From positions 1 to 9,864 of the forward strand of contig NZ_CAJLKP010000125.1 in assembly GCF_905207245.1 (NCBI RefSeq): DNA of 9,864 bases. The letters are read 5' to 3'. Below are positions 1-6,107 of the stretch, piece after piece; the first letter of the stretch is position 1; every line of letters begins with the position of its first letter. Source of the DNA: an uncultured Bacteroides sp. (GTDB lineage: Bacteria > Bacteroidota > Bacteroidia > Bacteroidales > Bacteroidaceae). Position numbers and translations under genes: made by a program. Under the pieces are notes generated by a model. It saw only the letters and a program-made list of their open reading frames with translations, was not told where the DNA came from and did no database searches.

Positions 1-120
1 CGACTCGCCGATCTCGGCAAGATGCGGCTCTAGAGTCCCCGTCAGCAGCATCCCTGTGTAGATCCCATCCATATGTGTGCGCAGATACCGCCTCCGCGCT
101 GCTGCAAATCTGTTTTCCAT
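1..120 (-). CDS. TnpV-like transposon protein, 5' part only (runs off left edge)
   Basis: Read on the minus strand, 40 codons run from ATG at 120 to the window edge without a stop. The start is supported by GGAGG six bases upstream (complement of about 127-131) and by an in-frame TGA 12 bases upstream, so the protein cannot begin earlier. The translation includes RRRYLRTHMDGIYTGMLLTG followed by LEPHLAEIGES. This matches my memory of the middle of TnpV (pattern RRLRYLKEHR..Y..LL.SG.L..HLAE.), a small protein of clostridial Tn4451-type elements suggested to act like an excisionase. Compared with the TnpV proteins I recall, the roughly 40-residue N-terminal part is missing, so this is either a short family member or a remnant. 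It diverges from the R-M operon and marks a mobile element at the island's left side. The family call rests on a short match. Confidence 0.5.
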   Translation of the reverse strand, partial: MENRFAAARRRYLRTHMDGIYTGMLLTGTLEPHLAEIGES

Positions 121-132
121 GCCGCGCCTCCT

Positions 133-172
133 TCATATACGCATTGTTTTTGGTTTCCCTTCGCGTATATGA
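133..172. repeat. 10-bp perfect inverted repeat in the TnpV-like gene leader
   Basis: TCATATACGC (133-142) and GCGTATATGA (163-172) are exact reverse complements separated by 20 bases. In the minus-strand transcript the second arm ends directly against the AAGGAGG ribosome-binding site of the TnpV-like gene, and the outer arm overlaps its possible -10 box. It could be an operator for a dimeric DNA-binding protein or an RNA hairpin beside the Shine-Dalgarno. No U-tract follows it, so it is not a typical terminator. Confidence 0.5.
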
Positions 173-198
173 TAGCCCGGCGCTACACTAGAGTCCAA
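169..198 (-). promoter_or_regulatory. possible promoter of the TnpV-like gene
   Basis: On the minus strand TTGGAC (193-198) and TATCAT (169-174) stand 18 bases apart, about 50 bases upstream of the TnpV-like start. Both boxes differ from consensus (4 and 5 of 6 matches), so the call is weak. The -10 box overlaps one arm of the 10-bp inverted repeat, which would allow repression by a protein binding there. Confidence 0.25.
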
Positions 199-256
199 TG
201 TGCAATAATCGGATTTGCAGTCTTGACAACGGGATATATTTATTTTGCACCGGCTA

Positions 257-284
257 TTGATTTGTGCGTTTTTGTGAGTATAAT
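257..284 (+). promoter_or_regulatory. sigma-70/sigma-A type promoter for the ATPase and R-M operon
   Basis: TTGATT (257-262, four of six consensus bases) is followed after 16 bases by a perfect TATAAT (279-284). Transcription would begin near 291, leaving a leader of about 87 nt before the ATPase start at 378. It is the only good promoter I see ahead of the same-strand gene block, and the downstream gaps are short, so it probably drives the whole operon. ATGTGCAA at 198-205 and 311-318 and the inverted TTGCAC at 245-250 surround it and might be operator half-sites, though short words like these can recur by chance. Confidence 0.5.
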
Positions 285-366
285 AGATATTGAAATGTGT
301 TTGTCACGAGATGTGCAACCAGTTGAATTATGTGTTTCCCGGCGCGTTGATTATGCTGAAAAGTGC

Positions 367-371
367 GGAGG
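367..371 (+). promoter_or_regulatory. ribosome-binding site deciding the ATPase start
   Basis: GGAGG lies six bases before ATG at 378. An in-frame GTG at 363 would start before this site, without a ribosome-binding site of its own, so 378 is preferred. Confidence 0.8.
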
Positions 372-377
372 TGCGCT

Positions 378-1730
378 ATGTTATATCGGAAAATTCAGCC
401 GTATATCGAAAGCTACTTGAAGTCAGACTCTAACAAAGTGCTGATTATCGACGGGGCGCGGCAGATCGGAAAGACCTTTATCATCCGCTACGTCGGGCAG
501 CAGTTCTTTGAGAACTATATCGAGCTGAACTTTGCGGAGGATTATAACGGTCCACGGCTGTTTGAGCAGGTCCGCACCGTCAAGGACTTCTATTTCCAAG
601 TCAGTACCATCGCCGGCGAGCGAATGGGAGAGAAGAAAAACACGCTGATTTTCCTTGATGAGATCCAGGCATATCCGCACCTGCTGACCATGCTCAAGTT
701 TTTAAAGCAGGACGACAGGTTTACCTATATCGCCAGCGGGTCGCTGCTCGGTGTGACCTTGAAGAAGACCACCTCGATCCCCATCGGAAGCATTGAAGTA
801 AAGCGCATGTTCCCGCTGGATTTTGAGGAGTTTCTGCTGGCAAACGGGTTTAATCAGTTCGCCATCGATATGATGCATGAGAAGTTCCTTGCCGGTGAGA
901 GCCTGGATGCAGCTATGCACGGGAAGGTGATGGACCTCTTCAAGAAATATCTGTTGATTGGCGGGCTGCCCGACGCCGTGAACTCCTTTATTGCAGACAC
1001 CAACATCGTAAAGGTCAGGACGATCCATCGGGATATCCGCGCGTTCTATGCTGATGACGCATCGAAGTACGAGGCGGACAATAACAAGAAGCTGAAGATC
1101 CGCAGGATCTACGATATGATCCCCTCCAATCTGGAGAGCAAGAAGAAACGGGTGGTCTTTCAGGATATCGAGGACAAGCGAGGCAAGCGTTTTTCCGACT
1201 ATCAGGATGAGTTTGAATATCTGATCTCCGCGGGAATCGCCCTGGACGTCAACGCGATCACTACCCCAGTCTTTCCCCTAACACAGTCTGTCGGCAAAAA
1301 CCTGCTCAAGCTCTATTTGAACGACGTAGGCCTTTTGACGGACGTTTTGTACGGCAGCAATATACGTGCGATCCTGGACGATGAGACGGGGATCAATCTC
1401 GGCTCTGTGTATGAAAGCGTGGTGGCCCAGGAGCTGGCCGCGCACGGCTACAAGCTGTTCTATTACGATAACCGCAGCAAGGGCGAGGTGGATTATCTGA
1501 TCGACGATTACGACAGCCTCTCCGCCATCCCCATCGAGGTCAAATCCGGCAAGGACTACACCGTCCACAGCGCGCTGAGCACTTTTATAAAGAACGACGA
1601 TTATCACGTGAAAAAGGCCTTCGTCCTGTCCAACGCCCGCGAGATCACGATGAACGGCAAGATCACGTATCTGCCGATTTATGATGTGATGTTCTTTGGG
1701 GTGGGGGAATCGTCAAATACGCCCATTTAA
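378..1730 (+). CDS. AAA (AAA_14) ATPase with DUF4143 / PD-(D/E)XK-like C-terminal domain
   Basis: The 450-aa protein opens with an ATPase domain: Walker A GARQIGKT at residues 26-33, Walker B LIFLDEIQ with D94-E95, and a sensor-1-like segment YIASGSLLG near residue 120. The C-terminal half has the DUF4143 arrangement, with EVDYL around D372 followed by IEVKSG (E387, K389). The D-x14-E-x-K spacing is that of a PD-(D/E)XK nuclease fold. Such proteins are widespread in bacteria and archaea and often sit among restriction or toxin genes, but their role is mostly unknown. It is complete and lacks a signal peptide or membrane segment, so it should be cytoplasmic. It lies 45 bases ahead of hsdM on the same strand, probably under the promoter at 257-284. 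Membership of the family is clear; whether it helps the R-M system, acts alone in defence, or is a passenger cannot be decided here. Confidence 0.85.
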   Translation: MLYRKIQPYIESYLKSDSNKVLIIDGARQIGKTFIIRYVGQQFFENYIELNFAEDYNGPRLFEQVRTVKDFYFQVSTIAGERMGEKKNTLIFLDEIQAYPHLLTMLKFLKQDDRFTYIASGSLLGVTLKKTTSIPIGSIEVKRMFPLDFEEFLLANGFNQFAIDMMHEKFLAGESLDAAMHGKVMDLFKKYLLIGGLPDAVNSFIADTNIVKVRTIHRDIRAFYADDASKYEADNNKKLKIRRIYDMIPSNLESKKKRVVFQDIEDKRGKRFSDYQDEFEYLISAGIALDVNAITTPVFPLTQSVGKNLLKLYLNDVGLLTDVLYGSNIRAILDDETGINLGSVYESVVAQELAAHGYKLFYYDNRSKGEVDYLIDDYDSLSAIPIEVKSGKDYTVHSALSTFIKNDDYHVKKAFVLSNAREITMNGKITYLPIYDVMFFGVGESSNTPI

Positions 1731-1775
1731 ACTAAATCAAATCAAAATCAAACGGACAACATGGAGGAAACATAG

Positions 1776-3335
1776 ATGGCGGATATCAGAAATGACCGGG
1801 AGCGTGAAGAACTCCACAAAGCAATATGGAGCATTGCTGACGATCTTCGTGGCAGTGTGGACGGCTGGGACTTCAAGCAGTATGTGCTTGGCGTTATGTT
1901 CTACCGTTACATATCCGAAAACCTTACCAACTATATCAATGAAGGTGAGCATGCTGCCGGTGATGCTCAGTTTGATTATGCCAAAATGAAAGACTCAGAC
2001 GCCGAAGGAGCCCGTGCCGGTTTGGTACAGGAAAAGGGCTTCTTCATTCTGCCGTCTGAGCTTTTTTGCAACGTTCGAGCAAGAGCAACAGATGACGAAA
2101 ACCTCAACGAAACGCTGGAGCGGGTTTTCAACAACATCGAGGATTCCGCCAAAGGAAGCGAGAGCGAAGACGATTTTGCCGGTTTGTTCGATGATCTGGA
2201 CGTGAATTCCAACAAACTGGGCGCCACCGTTGCCAAGCGTAATGAAAAGCTGGTTAAGCTCCTAAACGGTGTCGCCGATATGAAGCTGCGCTATAAGGAC
2301 AACACAATCGACGCTTTCGGTGACGCCTACGAATATCTCATGAGCATGTACGCCTCCAACGCAGGAAAATCCGGGGGCGAGTTCTTCACACCGCAGGAGG
2401 TCTCCGAGCTTCTGACCCGTATCGCTGTCGTGGGGAAAACAGAGGTCAATAAGGTCTACGACCCCGCCTGCGGTTCCGGTTCGCTGCTTCTCAAAGCGGC
2501 AAGAATTCTCGGTAAAGAGAATATCAGGCAGGGCTTCTTTGGGCAGGAGATTAACCTGACCACCTATAACCTCTGCCGCATCAATATGTTCCTCCATGAT
2601 ATTGGCTACGACAAGTTCAATATTGCCAATGAGGACACGCTCATCAGCCCCCAGCACTGGGACGATGAGCCCTTTGAAGTCATCGTTTCCAATCCGCCCT
2701 ACTCCATCAAATGGGCGGGAGACGAGAATCCGCTGCTGATCAACGATCCCCGTTTCTCACCGGCAGGTGTTCTGGCGCCGAAATCCAAGGCAGACCTTGC
2801 CTTTATCATGCACAGCCTTTCATGGCTCGCTACCAACGGCACTGCGGCTATCGTCTGCTTCCCCGGTATCATGTATCGTGGCGGGGCCGAAAAGAAGATC
2901 CGCAAGTATCTGGTGGATAACAACTTTATCGACTGCATCATCCAGTTGCCCTCTAACCTGTTCTATGGAACGTCTATCGCCACCTGTATTATGGTACTGA
3001 AGAAGAATAAGGCTGATAGTAAGATCCTGTTTATTGAGGCTTCCAAGGAGTGCAAGAAGGTTACAAACAACAATCAGCTTGAAGACAAGAATATCGATAC
3101 AATCGTGGACGAATTCGCATCTCGCACAGAGATAGAACATTTTGCTCATCTGGCTTCATACGAGGAAATTGTCGATAACGACTACAATTTGTCAGTTTCA
3201 TCGTATGTGGAAGCGGAGGACACTCGTGAAGAAGTAGATATAGCTGAACTCAATGCTAAAATTGCAGATATTGTTGAGAAGGAAAACGCTTTACGTGCAG
3301 AAATTGATCGGATTATTGCAGAAATAGAGGGATAA
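1776..3335 (+). CDS. hsdM: Type I restriction-modification DNA methyltransferase subunit HsdM
   Basis: HsdM transfers a methyl group from S-adenosylmethionine to N6 of adenine at the site chosen by HsdS; two HsdM and one HsdS form the methylase, and HsdR joins for restriction. The 519-aa length equals that of EcoR124-family HsdM. The N-terminal helical HsdM_N domain covers roughly residues 5-150, including YRYISENLTNYIN. The N6-MTase domain follows, with SAM motif I DPACGSGSL starting at D229 and catalytic motif IV NPPY at 306-309; both are intact. The last 25 or so residues form a charged helix, probably a coiled coil that contacts HsdS. GGAGG at 1763-1767, eight bases before the ATG, fixes the start. 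The next gene begins 3 nt after the stop. By eye, the last 300 bases look more AT-rich than the rest of the gene. Confidence 0.97.
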   Translation: MADIRNDREREELHKAIWSIADDLRGSVDGWDFKQYVLGVMFYRYISENLTNYINEGEHAAGDAQFDYAKMKDSDAEGARAGLVQEKGFFILPSELFCNVRARATDDENLNETLERVFNNIEDSAKGSESEDDFAGLFDDLDVNSNKLGATVAKRNEKLVKLLNGVADMKLRYKDNTIDAFGDAYEYLMSMYASNAGKSGGEFFTPQEVSELLTRIAVVGKTEVNKVYDPACGSGSLLLKAARILGKENIRQGFFGQEINLTTYNLCRINMFLHDIGYDKFNIANEDTLISPQHWDDEPFEVIVSNPPYSIKWAGDENPLLINDPRFSPAGVLAPKSKADLAFIMHSLSWLATNGTAAIVCFPGIMYRGGAEKKIRKYLVDNNFIDCIIQLPSNLFYGTSIATCIMVLKKNKADSKILFIEASKECKKVTNNNQLEDKNIDTIVDEFASRTEIEHFAHLASYEEIVDNDYNLSVSSYVEAEDTREEVDIAELNAKIADIVEKENALRAEIDRIIAEIEG

Positions 3336-3338
3336 GAT

Positions 3339-4133
3339 ATGCGGCTATCAAGTGTTTTATCCAAGCCTCCTAAACCGCTTTTCGAACCAGTTGACGGCTT
3401 TCTGATGGGTAAGCAAGGAAATTTGGGGCAGAAAGTGGACCTCGACGTTGGGACTGTTGCATTGAATTACTACTGTGAAACATGCGATGATCTACGAACG
3501 TTCTATTCAAAAGGAAAACTAACCTGTATCTTTGTAAACAAGAACATGGTAAGCATAGATTGTGTCCTTGCTTGCGCATGTGGTTCCACGGTTGAGGTAT
3601 GGTTTGTAATTGAAAGTGAAAACGATATTACATCGTTGAGCCCAAAGGTACGGATTTTGAAACGTAGCGAACGATTGTCAGAAAGCGTAAGGCTCAATAC
3701 TACCCGTTATGGGGACTTCGACTATCTATTAGACAAAGCGGAACAGGCATATCGTGAGAATTTGGGCGCAGGTTCTATTGTGTATCTGCGAAAGATTTTT
3801 GAGATGGTCACAGTTCAAGCGGCTATTTCAACGGGAATAGATTTTCCGAAGTATGAGGGCGGTAATCCTAAAAACTTTTCTGCTCTTCTGGAGGCCGTCG
3901 ATGCTAAAAGCTCCATTATTCCGCCTGAGTTTTCAAAAGACGGCAAACGCCTTTTTAAAGAACTCAGTAATGTTGTCCATGGAGATTTCGATGAAGAACT
4001 CGGCTTAAAAAAGTTTGAGCCTCTACATAGGTTAATTATAGGGATTCTCGAAAATGTTCGAAACAAGGCTGCTTTTCATGATGCGAAGATAGCCTTAGGT
4101 TGGACCGAAGATGAGGAGAGTGAAGCTGTATGA
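3339..4133 (+). CDS. accessory protein with Cys-rich N-terminus and DUF4145-like C-terminus, embedded between hsdM and hsdS
   Basis: I do not recognise a named gene. The 264-aa product has a putative zinc ribbon: YYCETC (C46, C49) and later C75, C79 and C81 in LACACGS. The C-terminal half (about 120-255) is helical and follows the DUF4145 pattern: an LDKAEQAYRENLGAGSIVYL segment, then ELSNVVHGD with N211 and H214. I recall DUF4145 being grouped with HEPN-fold proteins, many of which are RNases in phage defence. The usual HEPN arginine of the Rx4-6H motif is not clear here; a lysine sits near that place. The gene starts 3 nt after hsdM behind AGAGGG, and its stop overlaps the hsdS start in ATGA, so it is translationally coupled to the R-M genes. 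No membrane segment or signal peptide is evident. A role as R-M accessory factor or backup toxin is inference. Confidence 0.75.
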   Translation: MRLSSVLSKPPKPLFEPVDGFLMGKQGNLGQKVDLDVGTVALNYYCETCDDLRTFYSKGKLTCIFVNKNMVSIDCVLACACGSTVEVWFVIESENDITSLSPKVRILKRSERLSESVRLNTTRYGDFDYLLDKAEQAYRENLGAGSIVYLRKIFEMVTVQAAISTGIDFPKYEGGNPKNFSALLEAVDAKSSIIPPEFSKDGKRLFKELSNVVHGDFDEELGLKKFEPLHRLIIGILENVRNKAAFHDAKIALGWTEDEESEAV

Positions 4134-4834
4134 CTAAGCTTGAGCAATTAATTGAAGAATTGTGCCCTAACGGAGTGGAGCATAAAAAGCTCGGGGAGAT
4201 TGCGACCATTTCAAGGGGCGGAAGTTTTCAAAAGAAGGATTATACAGAGACCGGATTCCCCTGCATACATTATGGGCAAATTTACACGTTCTACAATATG
4301 TTTACAGACTCAACTATTTCATTTATCCCTGAGAATGTGTATAAAAAACAAAAGTTTGCCCAGCCGCAGGATATTATTATGGCGGTTACTAGTGAGAACA
4401 TTGAAGATGTATGTAAGTGTATTTCGTGGCTGGGGAATACCCCAGTAGCGGTAAGCGGTCACACGGCCATTATCCATCACAACCAGAACTCTAAATACTT
4501 ATCCTACTTTTTTCACACATCAATGTTTTTTTCGCAAAAGAAAAAGATTGCCCATGGAACAAAAGTCGTAGAAGTAACTCCGGATAAATTAAAGGATATT
4601 ATTGTCCCTGTACCGCCCATAGAGGTACAGGCTGAAATTGTCAAGATTCTTGACAATTTCACGGAGCTTACAGCGGAGCTTACAGCGGAGCTTACAGCGG
4701 AGCTTACAGCGAGGCAAAAACAGTATGAATATTATCGAGATCTCCTCTTGACCTTCTCCGATGTGGATGATTCACAGAATGTTCATGTAGAGAGAGAGAG
4801 AGAGAGAGACGGAGCCGGGCGGTCAGATGGCTGA
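4130..4834 (+). CDS. hsdS: Type I specificity subunit HsdS, N-terminal half (TRD1 and central conserved region), cut by frame change at an AG tract
   Basis: HsdS recognises the two halves of the target DNA through two target recognition domains (TRDs) held apart by helical conserved regions. This 234-aa reading contains TRD1 (residues about 15-170, opening with VEHKKLGEIATISRGG) and the central conserved region. That region includes four ELTA units at 179-194, then ARQKQYEYYRDLLLTF, whose near copy ends the second half at 5375-5422. After HVERERER, encoded by the (AG)10 tract, the frame leaves the TRD2 reading and stops at 4832-4834. The start overlaps the preceding gene's stop (ATGA) with AGGAG at 4114-4118. 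The family's usual length is about 400 aa or more; the repaired gene would be 434 aa. The truncated form might still work, because an N-terminal half HsdS of EcoDXXI dimerises to give a new palindromic specificity. Confidence 0.9.
   Translation: MTKLEQLIEELCPNGVEHKKLGEIATISRGGSFQKKDYTETGFPCIHYGQIYTFYNMFTDSTISFIPENVYKKQKFAQPQDIIMAVTSENIEDVCKCISWLGNTPVAVSGHTAIIHHNQNSKYLSYFFHTSMFFSQKKKIAHGTKVVEVTPDKLKDIIVPVPPIEVQAEIVKILDNFTELTAELTAELTAELTARQKQYEYYRDLLLTFSDVDDSQNVHVERERERDGAGRSDG
4664..4711 (+). repeat. four tandem 12-bp units encoding ELTA (TAEL) spacer repeats in hsdS
   Basis: The 12-mer gagcttacagcg occurs four times in perfect tandem (4664, 4676, 4688, 4700), in frame, with partial units on both sides. 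In EcoR124 and its variant the copy number of a TAEL repeat at this same place (two or three) sets the length of the nonspecific spacer between half-sites (6 or 7 bp). Identical units invite unequal recombination or slippage, so copy number here may vary between strains and change the recognition sequence without altering either TRD. Confidence 0.95.
4789..4809 (+). repeat. (AG)10 dinucleotide tract, candidate phase-variation switch in hsdS
   Basis: Ten AG units plus one A run from 4789 to 4809 inside the hsdS reading frame. At ten units translation stops at 4834, giving 234 aa. At nine or twelve units it enters the TRD2 frame (WLTLNDVILSLNTG from 4828) and runs to the TAG at 4951-4953. At eight or eleven it stops at 4842-4844. 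The tract lies between the central conserved region and TRD2, where a frame change removes only the second recognition domain. Pure dinucleotide tracts of this length inside coding sequence are typical of slipped-strand phase variation. Confidence 0.9.
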
Positions 4835-5437
4835 CGCTGAATGATGTGATCCTTTCTCTCAATACTGGACTTAATCCCAGACAGTTTTTCAGGCTGAACA
4901 CGGATGATGCTGAGAACTATTACATCACGATTCGTGAGATCCATGGCGGGTAGAATCGTGCCATCCGAGAAAACTGATAGGATTAACGATGAAGCGCTTT
5001 GTCTTTGTAATAATCGTTCCAATTTGGAAGTTGGCGATGTCCTTTTTTCTGGGACAGGAACTATTGGGGAAACCGCTGTTATTACGGAAGAACCTTCAAA
5101 CTGGAATATCAAGGAGGGTGTTTACACCATCAAGCCGGATCAGACCAGAATAGTTCCTCAGTTTTTGAGGTATCTCTTGACGTCGGAACAGATGAAAACC
5201 GCCTACATGAAAAAAGTGGCTGGAGGAACCGTCAAGAGCATTCCAATGGCAGAAATGCGGAAACTATTAATTCCTGTTCCGTCAATAGATGAGCAAAAAA
5301 GGATTGTTCTTTTGCTAAGTCGCTTTGACACCCTCTGCAATGATCTCAAAGAAGGACTTCCCGCCGAAATCGAAGCTCGACAGAGGCAATATGAATACTA
5401 CAGAGATAGGTTGTTAACATTTAAGGAGGCAGTATAG
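4828..5437 (+). pseudogene. hsdS: HsdS C-terminal half (TRD2 and distal conserved region), out of frame with the gene start
   Basis: This segment completes HsdS but is not a separate gene. From 4828 to 4950 the TRD2 beginning (WLTLNDVILSLNTGLNPRQF, then NYYITIREIHGG) is read in a frame offset from the 5' part and ends at TAG 4951. From about 4949 it continues in the original frame as RIVPSEKTDRIND, NNRSNLEVGDVLFSGTGTIG and onward to KIPVP-like LLIPVPSIDEQ and ARQRQYEYYRDRLLTF, ending at 5437. Removing one G of 4948-4950 joins the two readings smoothly as EIHGGRIV. The ATG at 4904 opens the longest simple reading here (177 aa), but it has no ribosome-binding site and its first 13 residues are out of frame with TRD2, so independent translation is unlikely. 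TRD2 and the conserved region look otherwise intact, which argues for a recent, switchable or artefactual break rather than decay. Confidence 0.8.
4945..4953 (+). other. second frame break in hsdS at GGCGGGTAG
   Basis: The TRD2 frame reads ggc ggg tag and stops, while the remaining TRD2 resumes one base later as ggt aga. One G fewer gives H-G-G-R-I-V. Candidate causes are an indel in the sequence, a true mutation, or +1 ribosomal slippage in which the glycine tRNA moves from GGG to GGT beside the slow stop codon, comparable in principle to prfB. Confidence 0.7.
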
Positions 5438-6096
5438 TGGACCCCCAGGAATACATTCAGCATTGGAATTATTATTGCTCATTAGCCGCAAGGTTTGATG
5501 GAACCAAGGACTATTTGTACCATGGATTTTGTCAAAACGAAGACGGTAGGTCTCTAATGATTCATGGTGATGTTTATTCTGATATTTTTAAGCAGATTAT
5601 CATTCTATCTGCGTCTGAATTTGAAATCATAGCTAAAGCAATTTGCCAAGCCAACGGGGAAAAGGCGAGGAATATCAAAAGCATTACAAATATCCTTCTA
5701 AAACACTTTCCTAATTTACCAAAGACTGAAATCATGACGCCATTCTGTACAGCAACACCTCTGCAGGATTGGCGTGTTGAAGAAGACAAGGTGTTTGGTT
5801 TGGATTGGTGGAAAGCATACAATCCGCTCAAGCATAATGAGACTGATTCATATAGGAAGGCGACGTTGGAAAATGCTTTCTTGTCTGTTGCAACGCTTTA
5901 TATTTTGAATCTATATTTGATGTACCTTCTTTTTGGTTCGTTAGCCATGGCGTACAACCTACCGCCAGTTTATTTTAGAAGTAAGTATACTGCCTATTCA
6001 GTCAATTCCGGAGAAGGTTCCCTTCCGGATTGGGGAAATAAATCACCGTTTGAAAAAGCTGCCGAGAATTATCCTGAATGGTTCAAATTACAATAG
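5437..6096 (+). CDS. unrecognised 219-aa helical protein between hsdS and hsdR, possibly HEPN-like
   Basis: I do not recognise this gene. The GTG start at 5437 overlaps the hsdS stop by one base (TAGTG), with a strong AAGGAGG (5423-5429) seven bases upstream, so the two are translationally coupled. The product looks mostly helical. Its most distinctive segment is WWKAYNPLKHNE at 124-135 (N129, H133), followed by a hydrophobic stretch of about 30 residues around 150-175 (VATLYILNLYLMYLLFG). That stretch may be a buried helix or a membrane segment. The N-x3-H motif near the C-terminal third resembles HEPN-type domains, but the diagnostic Rx4-6H is not clear. No signal peptide is seen. Ten bases separate its stop from the longest hsdR reading and 24 from the preferred hsdR start, placing it wholly inside the R-M operon. 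Function unknown; an R-M-linked effector is one possibility. Confidence 0.8.
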   Translation: MDPQEYIQHWNYYCSLAARFDGTKDYLYHGFCQNEDGRSLMIHGDVYSDIFKQIIILSASEFEIIAKAICQANGEKARNIKSITNILLKHFPNLPKTEIMTPFCTATPLQDWRVEEDKVFGLDWWKAYNPLKHNETDSYRKATLENAFLSVATLYILNLYLMYLLFGSLAMAYNLPPVYFRSKYTAYSVNSGEGSLPDWGNKSPFEKAAENYPEWFKLQ

Positions 6097-6107
6097 CCAT
6101 ATAATAT

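Noticed and set aside
223..246. TTGACA at 223-228 as a -35 box
   Set aside because: No acceptable -10 lies 16-18 bases downstream; the nearest TATATT and TATTTT are only 6 and 12 bases away.
363..377. GTG at 363 as start of the ATPase
   Set aside because: The GGAGG at 367-371 would lie inside the gene; ATG 378 is correctly spaced from it and begins like family members.
73..420. 115-codon + strand reading frame across the left intergenic region
   Set aside because: It overlaps the divergent TnpV-like start, its promoter and the beginning of the ATPase gene, has odd Cys-rich composition and no ribosome-binding site.
4664..4809. CRISPR or noncoding repeat array
   Set aside because: The 12-bp units are contiguous, without spacers, and in frame within hsdS; the AG tract is a simple repeat.
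4904..5437. Independent gene starting at ATG 4904
   Set aside because: No Shine-Dalgarno precedes it, and codons 4904-4945 read a wrong frame through sequence that encodes TRD2 (NYYITIREI). It is the 3' part of hsdS.
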